NCBI GenBank assembly: GCA_964433715.1
Contig: CAYSSL010000029.1
Location: 1-7,132, forward strand
DNA from: XYD1-FULL-44-32 sp964433715
GTDB taxonomy: Bacteria > Patescibacteriota > Minisyncoccia > Phycocordibacterales > XYD1-FULL-46-19
Direction of reading: 5' to 3'
DNA length: 7,132 nt
Part shown: positions 1 through 4,534 of the stretch, piece by piece
Numbering within the stretch: the first letter of the stretch is position 1
Layout: the number at the start of each line of letters is the position of its first letter
Notes under the pieces: model-generated
Database searches by the model: none
Seen by the model: only the letters and a program-made list of their open reading frames with translations
What the model was told of the DNA's origin: nothing
Program-made: the position numbers and the translations under genes

Positions 1-79
1 GGCAGAGTGGTTGATCGCACCGGTCTTGAAAACCGGAATGTCCGCAAGGGCATCGAGAGTTCGAATCTCTCCCCCTCCG
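1..79 (+). tRNA. tRNA-Ser(UGA), 5' end cut by the window edge
   Basis: This is a serine tRNA that reads UCA and related UCN codons; its first eight or so bases lie outside the window. The anticodon stem is CCGGT/ACCGG (20-24 and 32-36) around the loop CTTGAAA, with anticodon TGA at 27-29. A long class II variable arm, as expected for serine, forms a five-pair stem closed by a GCAA loop (39-52). The T arm is GAGAG/CTCTC (55-59, 67-71) around TTCGAAT. The 3' acceptor strand is CCCCTCC (72-78), with G79 as discriminator base. No CCA follows, so the 3' end must be added by a CCA-adding enzyme. The last acceptor bases also belong to a perfect downstream inverted repeat (74-114). Confidence 0.95.
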
Positions 80-114
80 CAAAAAAGTGAGACTCGCAAG
101 CTTTTTTGCGGAGG
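74..114 (+). other. Perfect 14-bp hairpin that includes the tRNA-Ser 3' end
   Basis: Bases 74-87 (CCTCCGCAAAAAAG) are the exact reverse complement of 101-114, with a 13-nt loop. The left arm contains the last five acceptor bases and the discriminator of tRNA-Ser. In RNA this arm would compete with the normal acceptor stem. It is not a normal intrinsic terminator, because its T-run lies inside the stem and is followed by GCGGAGG. The tRNA-Arg trailer has a comparable hairpin (4264-4314). A role in 3'-end processing or tRNA quality control is inference. Confidence 0.8.
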
Positions 115-144
115 CCGCCGTTTAGGCGGTTCCGCAAAGCGGAA
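115..144 (+). other. Two tandem small hairpins in the tRNA-Ser trailer
   Basis: CCGCC/GGCGG (115-119, 125-129; loop GTTTA) is followed directly by TTCCGC/GCGGAA (130-135, 139-144; loop AAA). They continue the chain of structures behind tRNA-Ser. Neither is followed by a T-run. Confidence 0.6.
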
Positions 145-166
145 CGAGGGAGATTCAAAAGCCAAA

Positions 167-224
167 GGCGCGACGGCGCCGAGGCGGGGTCGCGAAATTT
201 TTCAGAAGAAAAATATTGGTGACC
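167..224 (+). repeat. tRNA-trailer hairpin core, copy 1
   Basis: A small hairpin GGCGC-GACG-GCGCC (167-180) precedes the core at 186-224. The core begins GGGGTCGCGAAATTTT and ends TATTGGTGACC. GGTC (188-191) pairs with GACC (221-224), and TTTTTC (198-203) pairs with GAAAAA (208-213) around the loop AGAA. The second copy at 4354-4400, behind tRNA-Arg, shares 15 of the first 16 bases and the same closing GTGACC. The innermost two stem pairs differ between copies but stay paired, which argues for a selected structure. Both copies are in the same orientation relative to their tRNA. I do not recognise a named RNA family. Confidence 0.75.
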
Positions 225-225
225 A

Positions 226-240
226 AATCTCTCCCCCTCC
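226..240 (+). repeat. 15-nt direct repeat of the tRNA-Ser 3' end
   Basis: Bases 226-240 (AATCTCTCCCCCTCC) exactly repeat 64-78 of the tRNA-Ser T arm and acceptor strand. The copy starts two bases after the hairpin core ends. Possible origins are an attachment-site duplication left by a small integrated element, a relic of a lost second tRNA-Ser, or a structural part of the trailer, since GAGATT at 150-155 can pair with AATCTC at 226-231. Confidence 0.85.
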
Positions 241-249
241 ACCGTTTAG

Positions 250-282
250 AGTTAGCACGAGACACCATGTTTCGTGCTAACT
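250..282. promoter_or_regulatory. CIRCE-like dyad overlapping the def promoter
   Basis: A dyad with 11-bp perfect arms (250-260 and 272-282) extends inward to 14 matches out of 15 around the centre CCA. Its half-sites TTAGCAC (252-258) and GTGCTAA (274-280) are those of CIRCE, the operator of the heat-shock repressor HrcA (TTAGCACTC-N9-GAGTGCTAA). The spacing between these half-sites is 15 here against 13 in the classical form. It covers roughly -49 to -17 of the predicted deformylase promoter, a position suited to repression. An alternative is a transcript hairpin ending the tRNA-Ser unit, but no T-run follows. Confidence 0.55.
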
Positions 283-286
283 GCGT

Positions 287-292
287 TATAAT
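287..292 (+). promoter_or_regulatory. -10 box of def (TATAAT), nearly leaderless
   Basis: A perfect TATAAT ends nine bases before the deformylase ATG, which places the transcription start about 0-3 nt upstream of the start codon. No recognisable -35 box lies 16-18 bp upstream; that space is filled by the dyad at 250-282. No Shine-Dalgarno sequence precedes the ATG. Confidence 0.65.
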
Positions 293-301
293 TAACAAAT
301 T

Positions 302-850
302 ATGATAATCAAAGAGACAACTCAGGTTGGAAATAAAGTCATACGCGATAAAGCTGTTAAAGTAGTAGACCCAAAATCCAAGTCTGTTCAAAAGGTTGTC
401 ACAGACCTTGTTGACTCAATGCATCATCATGAATTAGTGGGAATGGCCGCCCCCCAAATTGGCAAAGGAATTAGAGTTTTTGTTACCGAAATCAGAGAAA
501 CGAAACTGCGAAAAGGGGGCGCAAAAAACAATATTGATTCATTGAGGGTATTTATCAATCCTCAGATAATTTCTGTTTCAAAAACTCATAAATCTGGATG
601 GGAGGGGTGTGGAAGTGTTGCTTCTGCTAATCTATTTGGAATGGTTAAAAGGCCAACCTCTGTAGTTATAGAAGCAGTAGATGAAAATGGCAGTCATTTT
701 AAACTAAAGGCACAGAATTTATTGGCCCGCGTTATTCAGCATGAAATGGATCATTTGGATGGAGTGGTATTTGTAGATAAAGCAGATACGCGTACATATA
801 TAAGCAGGAATGAGTATTTGAAATTACAAGGGAAAAAGTCTAAAAAATAA
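302..850 (+). CDS. def: Peptide deformylase
   Basis: This enzyme removes the N-formyl group from the initiator methionine of new proteins at the ribosome, using a bound metal ion (usually iron). The 182-residue length is typical. All three family motifs are visible: LVGMAAPQ (residues 45-52), EGCGS (101-105, with metal-ligand Cys103), and HEMDH (147-151, with both His ligands and catalytic Glu148). Two positions depart from the bacterial consensus: the first Gly of GxGxAAxQ is Leu45, and the usual Leu in EGCLS is Gly104. The catalytic residues are intact, so the protein should be active. The gene stands alone, starts almost at its promoter without a Shine-Dalgarno, and has a CIRCE-like dyad upstream. 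Its coding strand is richer in G than C, unlike most + strand sequence to its right, so separate origin is possible. Confidence 0.95.
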   Translation: MIIKETTQVGNKVIRDKAVKVVDPKSKSVQKVVTDLVDSMHHHELVGMAAPQIGKGIRVFVTEIRETKLRKGGAKNNIDSLRVFINPQIISVSKTHKSGWEGCGSVASANLFGMVKRPTSVVIEAVDENGSHFKLKAQNLLARVIQHEMDHLDGVVFVDKADTRTYISRNEYLKLQGKKSKK

Positions 851-906
851 ATAATCTTTGATGGGCACGAGAGACTCTTCGATTTAATAATCTCAGAAAT
901 AACGAA

Positions 907-942
907 GCGGTCAAACAGGGCTTGACCCTCTAGGGTTACCGC
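907..942 (+). other. Small structured stretch between def and the DUF6884 gene
   Basis: GCGGT (907-911) can pair with ACCGC (938-942), or GGTCAA (909-914) with TTGACC (922-927); these folds exclude each other. CCCT-CT-AGGG lies inside. There is no T-run, so a standard terminator is not supported. The rest of 851-997 shows nothing recognisable except the promoter at its right end. Confidence 0.3.
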
Positions 943-982
943 CCAAGACCACCCGCACCATAGACAAACAAAACCTCACTCA

Positions 983-991
983 TGCTAAACT
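983..991 (+). promoter_or_regulatory. Extended -10 promoter of the DUF6884/GIY-YIG unit
   Basis: TGCTAAACT has the TG-N-hexamer form of an extended -10 box and ends six bases before the ATG at 998, which would give a leaderless mRNA. It closely resembles TGCTAAAAT in front of the gene at 3591. A poor -35 candidate, TAGACA (961-966), lies 19 bp upstream. Confidence 0.45.
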
Positions 992-997
992 GGCCAT

Positions 998-1420
998 ATG
1001 GCCAAAGTCGTCTTAATCTCCTGTGTTAGTAAAAAACTAGCCACCAAAGCCGAGGCAAAAGACCTATATACCAGCCCCCTGTTCAAATTTAACCTAGCCT
1101 TCGCTCGCTCACTAAAACCCAAAACAATATACATACTCTCGGCCAAATATGGCCTACTTAACCTTGAAACCAAAATTTCTCCCTACGACGAAACTCTAAA
1201 TACAAAAAGTGTTGCGGAAATAAGAATCTGGGCCAATAAAGTCAAAAAACAAATGGTCGGAAAAATTGATTTTACCAAAGACGAAGCGGTATTTCTGGCT
1301 GGCGCCAAATACCGCCGTTTTTTACTCCCCTTATTTAAACACTCTTCTGTCCCTCTTGCCGGTCTAGGCATCGGCCAACAATTGCAGTATCTTAAAAATA
1401 AGATTGACCATGCCAAATAA
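998..1420 (+). CDS. DUF6884-like protein
   Basis: A soluble protein of 140 residues with the features I associate with DUF6884, a family without an established function. Motifs in order: ISCVSKK (7-13), DLYTSPLFK (22-30), LSAKYGLL (47-54), PYDETL (62-67), LAGAKYR (100-106), and a C-terminal PLAGLGIGQQLQYL (119-132). The middle pattern (LS..YGLL followed by a PY motif) recalls the peroxide-stress protein YaaA, so a shared fold is possible but unproven. No signal peptide or membrane segment is seen. Its 3' end overlaps the next gene by 11 nt, so the two are very likely co-transcribed and translationally coupled. The partner is a GIY-YIG nuclease-like protein, which points to a role around nucleic acids. 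Start choice: the ATG six bases behind the extended -10 box; no Shine-Dalgarno. Confidence 0.75.
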   Translation: MAKVVLISCVSKKLATKAEAKDLYTSPLFKFNLAFARSLKPKTIYILSAKYGLLNLETKISPYDETLNTKSVAEIRIWANKVKKQMVGKIDFTKDEAVFLAGAKYRRFLLPLFKHSSVPLAGLGIGQQLQYLKNKIDHAK

Positions 1421-2057
1421 CTGCGCCACCTTACATAAATTAGTCAGTACCCTGCCAACTTTTTGTTTCCCTTTTACAGAAACAGATATTCCGCTCAATG
1501 GTATTTATTTTTTGTTTGAACAAGGTGAAAAGGGGCACGGGACCCATCGTCTGGTTCGTGTCGGTACTCACACCGGCAAGAATCAACTCCGTTCCCGCCT
1601 CAAACAACACTTTCTCACCGAAAACAAAGACCGCAGTATTTTCCGCAAGAATATTGGTCGCTCCCTTTTAAACCAAGCTCGCGATCCATTTCTAAAAGAT
1701 TGGGAATTAGACCTCACCCCCAAAGCCTCTCGCAACAAATATAGCTCAACTATTGATTGGAAAAAACAAACCTCGGTTGAAGAAGCTGTTTCTGCTTACA
1801 TCCGTTCTCATTTTAGTTTTGTCGTCGTACCAATTGAAGACAAGACGGAGAGACTAATACTTGAATCAAAAATCATTTCTACTATTTCACTATGCAAAGA
1901 CTGTCATAGTTCGCCAAACTGGCTCGGCCAGCACTCTCCAAAAGAAAAAATTCGCCAGAGTGGCCTCTGGCTAGTAAATGAATTGTATAAAGAGCCCCTT
2001 AGTAAAACCGACCTGACTTACTTAAAATCATTGTTCAACAAAAAATATCAACGATAG
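1410..2057 (+). CDS. GIY-YIG nuclease-like protein
   Basis: A 215-residue protein with a GIY-YIG endonuclease core, a fold that cuts DNA with one metal ion. GIY is at 31-33, and the YIG equivalent is VRVG (49-52). The helix with the conserved arginine is LRSRLKQHF (60-68), the probable catalytic glutamate is Glu152 in LILESKII, and the conserved asparagine is Asn170 in SPNWLG. The core is stretched by an insertion of about 60-70 residues between the arginine helix and the glutamate, longer than in UvrC or small homing nucleases. The ATG at 1410 is preferred over the in-frame TTG at 1404. It overlaps the DUF6884 gene by 11 nt without a clear Shine-Dalgarno. The stop overlaps the stop region of the convergent gene by 10 nt. 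Repair, restriction and defence roles are all possible. Confidence 0.8.
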   Translation: MPNNCATLHKLVSTLPTFCFPFTETDIPLNGIYFLFEQGEKGHGTHRLVRVGTHTGKNQLRSRLKQHFLTENKDRSIFRKNIGRSLLNQARDPFLKDWELDLTPKASRNKYSSTIDWKKQTSVEEAVSAYIRSHFSFVVVPIEDKTERLILESKIISTISLCKDCHSSPNWLGQHSPKEKIRQSGLWLVNELYKEPLSKTDLTYLKSLFNKKYQR

Positions 2058-3481
2058 GCTTTTTCAAGCCAGCTTCTTAGCGCCTCCACATCCCTTTTTA
2101 AATGTTCCGATTTGAGTACTACTATCGCCACTTCGCGTTCAGTACCAGCAACTTTTATTTTAAATAAAAATAACCCAGTATTTTTAGCTTCGTCCAAATA
2201 GCCCGACTTGCCACCGACAAAATCATTATCTTTAGCAAATTCATTTTTATTCTCCATAGCCGAAACCTTAAAACGTACCGGACCAAAACTGGTCACCGCC
2301 TTACCTTTCGTAATATCTAAAATTGGTCGGCGATTATTTTTGATATAGCGCCCTAAAAGATATAAATCGCGAGCAGTAGAAATATTTTTTGTACCAATAC
2401 CCGATGGGTCTTCAAACGAAGTGTCCTCCATAAAAAGATTTTTGGTCTTTTCGTTCATAAGAGTAATAGTCCGCTCGCGCCCCAAAAAGCCGGACACCGC
2501 TTCAGCAGCATCGTTTGAAGATTCTATAAGTAGCGGATAAAAAAGTTCAACCACTCTGAAACTAGCGTCGGCTAACAAATTACCAGTCGTTCCAAAACCT
2601 AGTTCAATCATTTCGTCGTTAACAGTAATATTGCGGCGCAAATCAACATTTTCGGCCACCACCACCGCCGTCATTAGCTTTGTCACTGAGGCAATAGAAA
2701 ATTTTTCAGTGCTATTTTTTTCAAAAACCACTTCGCCGGAATTTAAATCGGCAACCAAAATCCCTTCAGCGGTAACTTTAGGCGCTGCTGAAGATCTTGC
2801 AACTGGGTAGATAAAATCATCATAATTTTTATCAACAACCAAGACTGGTAAATTGGGCGACAAGGTCTCAAACAAACGCGGAGCATATTCATCGGCCACC
2901 TGAACACAACCGCCCGAAACTGGTGAGTTTATTTTTTTTCCCGAAGCATAATATGGTTCACCATGAATAAAATATTTGCCGTAAAAATGTAGGGCTTGGG
3001 GCATATAAGCCTCAGCTGAAGCGGAAAAAGCTCGCTCGTTCTTAGATAAAACAGAATATAACCCAGCCGGAGTGCCACCCCAACCCTGAGGGTCCCCCGC
3101 CGTCTTTACCGAAGTTGTAGAAACCAGCTCATTCCCCTCGTAGTACCCAATAGCCATCTCGGGAAAATTTATTTCCGCAAAAGGTAATCCACTAACCAGT
3201 AGTTTGTTTTTAGCCTCTACCAAAGGTCGGATAAAATTTCCCTCAGGCAATAAAGTCTCGGGTTCAATAACCACCTCTTCAATGGCAGGCTCCACCGCAG
3301 GTTCAGGTTCACCAGTGGTAGCCGCGACTGAGACAGTAGCCGGTGGCAATATTTTAAGTACCGCCAAAAAACCATTACCCAAAAAAGGTGTTTGGCTTAC
3401 TTTAATGCCGCCGACTACCACCACCGATAGCAGCACGCTAAATAAAACAAAATTGACAACTAATTTCTCAACAGTATTCAT
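2048..3481 (-). CDS. Fused L,D-transpeptidase (YkuD) and D,D-carboxypeptidase (peptidase S11)
   Basis: A membrane-anchored cell-wall enzyme with two catalytic domains (numbering here begins at a TTG one codon upstream of the chosen ATG). After one N-terminal transmembrane segment (about 9-27) and a Pro/Glu-rich linker (about 55-80) comes a YkuD L,D-transpeptidase domain (about 100-218). It carries His174 in FIHG and the nucleophile Cys193 in SGGC, where Gly replaces the usual His of SHGC. A penicillin-binding domain of the DacA type follows (about 235-478) with all three motifs: SVTK (266-269), SSN (322-324) and KSG (426-428). The second domain should remove the terminal D-Ala of pentapeptides, producing the tetrapeptide donor that the first uses for 3-3 cross-links. 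The ATG at 3481 is chosen over TTG at 3484. It ends 10 nt inside the convergent GIY-YIG gene. Confidence 0.9.
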   Translation of the reverse strand: MNTVEKLVVNFVLFSVLLSVVVVGGIKVSQTPFLGNGFLAVLKILPPATVSVAATTGEPEPAVEPAIEEVVIEPETLLPEGNFIRPLVEAKNKLLVSGLPFAEINFPEMAIGYYEGNELVSTTSVKTAGDPQGWGGTPAGLYSVLSKNERAFSASAEAYMPQALHFYGKYFIHGEPYYASGKKINSPVSGGCVQVADEYAPRLFETLSPNLPVLVVDKNYDDFIYPVARSSAAPKVTAEGILVADLNSGEVVFEKNSTEKFSIASVTKLMTAVVVAENVDLRRNITVNDEMIELGFGTTGNLLADASFRVVELFYPLLIESSNDAAEAVSGFLGRERTITLMNEKTKNLFMEDTSFEDPSGIGTKNISTARDLYLLGRYIKNNRRPILDITKGKAVTSFGPVRFKVSAMENKNEFAKDNDFVGGKSGYLDEAKNTGLFLFKIKVAGTEREVAIVVLKSEHLKRDVEALRSWLEKAYR

Positions 3482-3516
3482 CAAAAATTTTAGAAAAGGC
3501 TTATTTCTTAGCTCTG

Positions 3517-3522
3517 ATTATA
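3517..3522 (-). promoter_or_regulatory. -10 box of the transpeptidase/carboxypeptidase gene
   Basis: On the minus strand this reads TATAAT. It would start transcription near 3510 and give a leader of about 28 nt without a Shine-Dalgarno. A second candidate, TAAAAT at 3487-3492, lies five bases before the ATG and would make this gene leaderless as well. No good -35 box was found for either. Confidence 0.45.
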
Positions 3523-3553
3523 CCTTATAATAACCCTTTAAAAAATTATTTCA

Positions 3554-3582
3554 TTGCAGTGAAGACTGGGCGTTGCTAAAAT
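3554..3582 (+). promoter_or_regulatory. Promoter of the two-TM protein gene
   Basis: TTGCAG (3554-3559), a 17-bp spacer and TAAAAT (3577-3582) with an upstream TG (extended -10) form a good vegetative-type promoter. The -10 box ends eight bases before the ATG at 3591, so the mRNA should have almost no leader. Confidence 0.7.
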
Positions 3583-3590
3583 ATAACTAA

Positions 3591-4082
3591 ATGGATTTAG
3601 AATTCACAGAAAGCGGAAAAAAATCAGCCAAGCTGTTGGAGTGGCTAGAATTTGAGTATGACCACTATGAAAAAAGCTCGGATTGGTTTTGGATTGTCGG
3701 ACTATCAGGTCTACTCCTTATTGTACTCGCGGTCATATTTAAAAACTTTCTCTTTGCTATCATTATTTTAATTGGAACTTTTACGGTAATGATGTATGCC
3801 ATCAGAGAACCCGAATTGGTTCATTTCCAAATTACCAATCGGGGTATAAAAATAAAAAAAGATACCTATCTCTATAAAGATTTACATTCTTTTGCTATAA
3901 AAGACGACCAACCACCACACCGACTAATGATTGAATCTAACCGACTATTACTCCCCCACATTATTATTCCCCTTGGCGAAACCGACCCCGATGAAGTGAG
4001 AAATATTTTATCTAAGTTTTTAGAGGAAGAACCTTTTGAAGAATCCATCACTGATATGCTAAGTGAACATCTTGGGTTTTAG
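3591..4082 (+). CDS. Two-TM membrane protein of unknown function
   Basis: A 163-residue protein whose function I cannot name. An acidic cytoplasmic-looking N-terminus with EWLEFEY (17-23) leads into two hydrophobic helices (about 33-50 and 53-71) joined by the short turn KN, so both ends should lie on the same side of the membrane. The C-terminal 90 residues look like a small beta-rich domain followed by a helix: FQITNRGIKI (79-88), LYKDLHSF (94-101), and the run LLLPHIIIPLGE (119-130), ending in an acidic helix. This resembles bacterial PH-like membrane proteins and matches my impression of a conserved hypothetical family in Patescibacteria, but neither is proven here. It is transcribed alone, divergently from the transpeptidase fusion, from a well-formed promoter. 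Confidence 0.75.
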   Translation: MDLEFTESGKKSAKLLEWLEFEYDHYEKSSDWFWIVGLSGLLLIVLAVIFKNFLFAIIILIGTFTVMMYAIREPELVHFQITNRGIKIKKDTYLYKDLHSFAIKDDQPPHRLMIESNRLLLPHIIIPLGETDPDEVRNILSKFLEEEPFEESITDMLSEHLGF

Positions 4083-4105
4083 TTCACCCTTGGGTTTTTA
4101 GCTAA

Positions 4106-4153
4106 AACACGGATAAGGAAATCCTCCGTGTTCGCTCGACCGCCTCTGGCGGT
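4106..4153 (+). terminator. Tandem hairpins behind the two-TM protein gene
   Basis: AACACGGA (4106-4113) pairs perfectly with TCCGTGTT (4125-4132), and ACCGCC (4139-4144) pairs with GGCGGT (4148-4153) around TCT. Only TTT follows the second stem, so termination would be weak. These hairpins lie between the stop codon and the tRNA-Arg promoter, where a terminator would be expected. Confidence 0.4.
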
Positions 4154-4180
4154 TTAGAGCCTAATATGTTATTTTCTTCT

Positions 4181-4190
4181 TGTATATAAA
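4181..4190 (+). promoter_or_regulatory. Probable -10 region of tRNA-Arg
   Basis: TGTATATAAA holds overlapping -10 candidates (TATATA 4183-4188, TATAAA 4185-4190). They end five to seven bases before the mature tRNA 5' end, so the primary transcript may begin at or within a few bases of the tRNA. No clear -35 box. Confidence 0.45.
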
Positions 4191-4195
4191 GAACT

Positions 4196-4267
4196 GCTCC
4201 CGTAGTTCAACGGATAGAATGCAAGCTTGCGGAGCTTGTGATGCAGGTTCGATTCCTGCCGGGAGCA
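4196..4267 (+). tRNA. tRNA-Arg(GCG)
   Basis: A complete arginine tRNA. The acceptor stem is GCTCCCG/CGGGAGC (4196-4202, 4260-4266) with discriminator A4267. The anticodon stem CAAGC/GCTTG encloses the loop TTGCGGA, with anticodon GCG and a purine G at position 37. The T arm is GCAGG/CCTGC around TTCGATT. It reads CGC, and CGU by wobble. Most bacteria instead encode the ACG anticodon and convert A34 to inosine with TadA. CCA is not encoded; CAC follows. A hairpin involving the 3' end and a structured trailer continue downstream to the terminator at 4500-4525. Confidence 0.95.
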
Positions 4268-4314
4268 CACGATAGAAAAAGCTGAACTGCTTCAGGTTTT
4301 TGGATACGTGTGCT
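4264..4314 (+). other. Long hairpin that includes the tRNA-Arg 3' end
   Basis: AGCACACG (4264-4271) is the exact reverse complement of 4307-4314. Its left part is the last three acceptor bases and the discriminator of tRNA-Arg. Inside, AAAAA (4276-4280) pairs with TTTTT (4297-4301), and CTGAA (4282-4286) with TTCAG (4291-4295) around CTGC. That gives 18 pairs with small internal loops. The order (acceptor bases, A-run, loop, T-run, acceptor complement) matches the hairpin behind tRNA-Ser at 74-114. Confidence 0.7.
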
Positions 4315-4326
4315 GGGCGGAGCCAT

Positions 4327-4400
4327 GTTTTTCGGTGGAAAAACCGGCGAGCCGGGGTCGCGGAATTTTAGGAGCGACGGCGACTAAAATATCTGTGACC
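4327..4400 (+). repeat. tRNA-trailer hairpin core, copy 2
   Basis: A small hairpin GTTTTTC-GGTG-GAAAAAC (4327-4344) precedes the core at 4354-4400. The core begins GGGGTCGCGGAATTTT and ends TATCTGTGACC. GGTC (4356-4359) pairs with GACC (4397-4400), and TTTTAG (4366-4371) pairs with CTAAAA (4384-4389). The 12-nt loop holds GCGACGGCG (4374-4382), a nine-base string also found in copy 1 but there outside the core (170-178). Copy 1 is at 186-224, behind tRNA-Ser. The remaining stretch 4401-4499 holds only an imperfect palindrome (4446-4461, GGCG and CGCC arms around GATATC). Confidence 0.75.
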
Positions 4401-4499
4401 ACAAAAAAGGGTGAGTGAAATGGCGAAGGGCTGGTCAACAGGTAGGGCGAGATATCCCGCCAGAGCATAAACACTTCATCTACATCATAAATCTAAACC

Positions 4500-4525
4500 A
4501 AAAAATCCGCTCTCGCGGATTTTTT
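4500..4525. terminator. Bidirectional intrinsic terminator
   Basis: A perfect 11-bp stem, AAAAAATCCGC (4500-4510) with 4515-4525, encloses the four-base loop TCTC. It has a T-run on both strands. It ends rpsT on the minus strand and, on the plus strand, any transcript from tRNA-Arg, so the tRNA-Arg precursor could carry a structured trailer of roughly 250 nt. Confidence 0.9.
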
Positions 4526-4534
4526 GATTTCTAT

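Noticed and set aside
74..114. Intrinsic terminator of tRNA-Ser
   Set aside because: The T-run is inside the stem and is followed by GCGGAGG, so it lacks the terminal T-tract.
74..240. CRISPR array, because several short hairpin repeats follow each other
   Set aside because: The hairpins differ in sequence and spacing, and no unit repeats with regular spacers.
11..280. Open frame of 89 codons through tRNA-Ser and its trailer
   Set aside because: It runs through a tRNA and a chain of hairpins and has no protein-like pattern; the openness is chance.
922..945. TTGACC as a -35 box for the DUF6884 gene
   Set aside because: There is no -10-like hexamer 16-18 bp downstream; the extended -10 at 983-991 is better placed.
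1404..1409. TTG start of the GIY-YIG gene
   Set aside because: The ATG two codons later is the stronger start and neither has a distinguishing Shine-Dalgarno.
2057..2073. Terminator between the convergent genes (GGCTT/AAGCC around TTTC)
   Set aside because: The stem has only five pairs, lies inside coding sequence and lacks a T-run.
4292..4474. Open frame of 60 codons on the minus strand in the tRNA-Arg trailer
   Set aside because: It covers the conserved hairpin core, has no start signals, and its translation resembles no domain.
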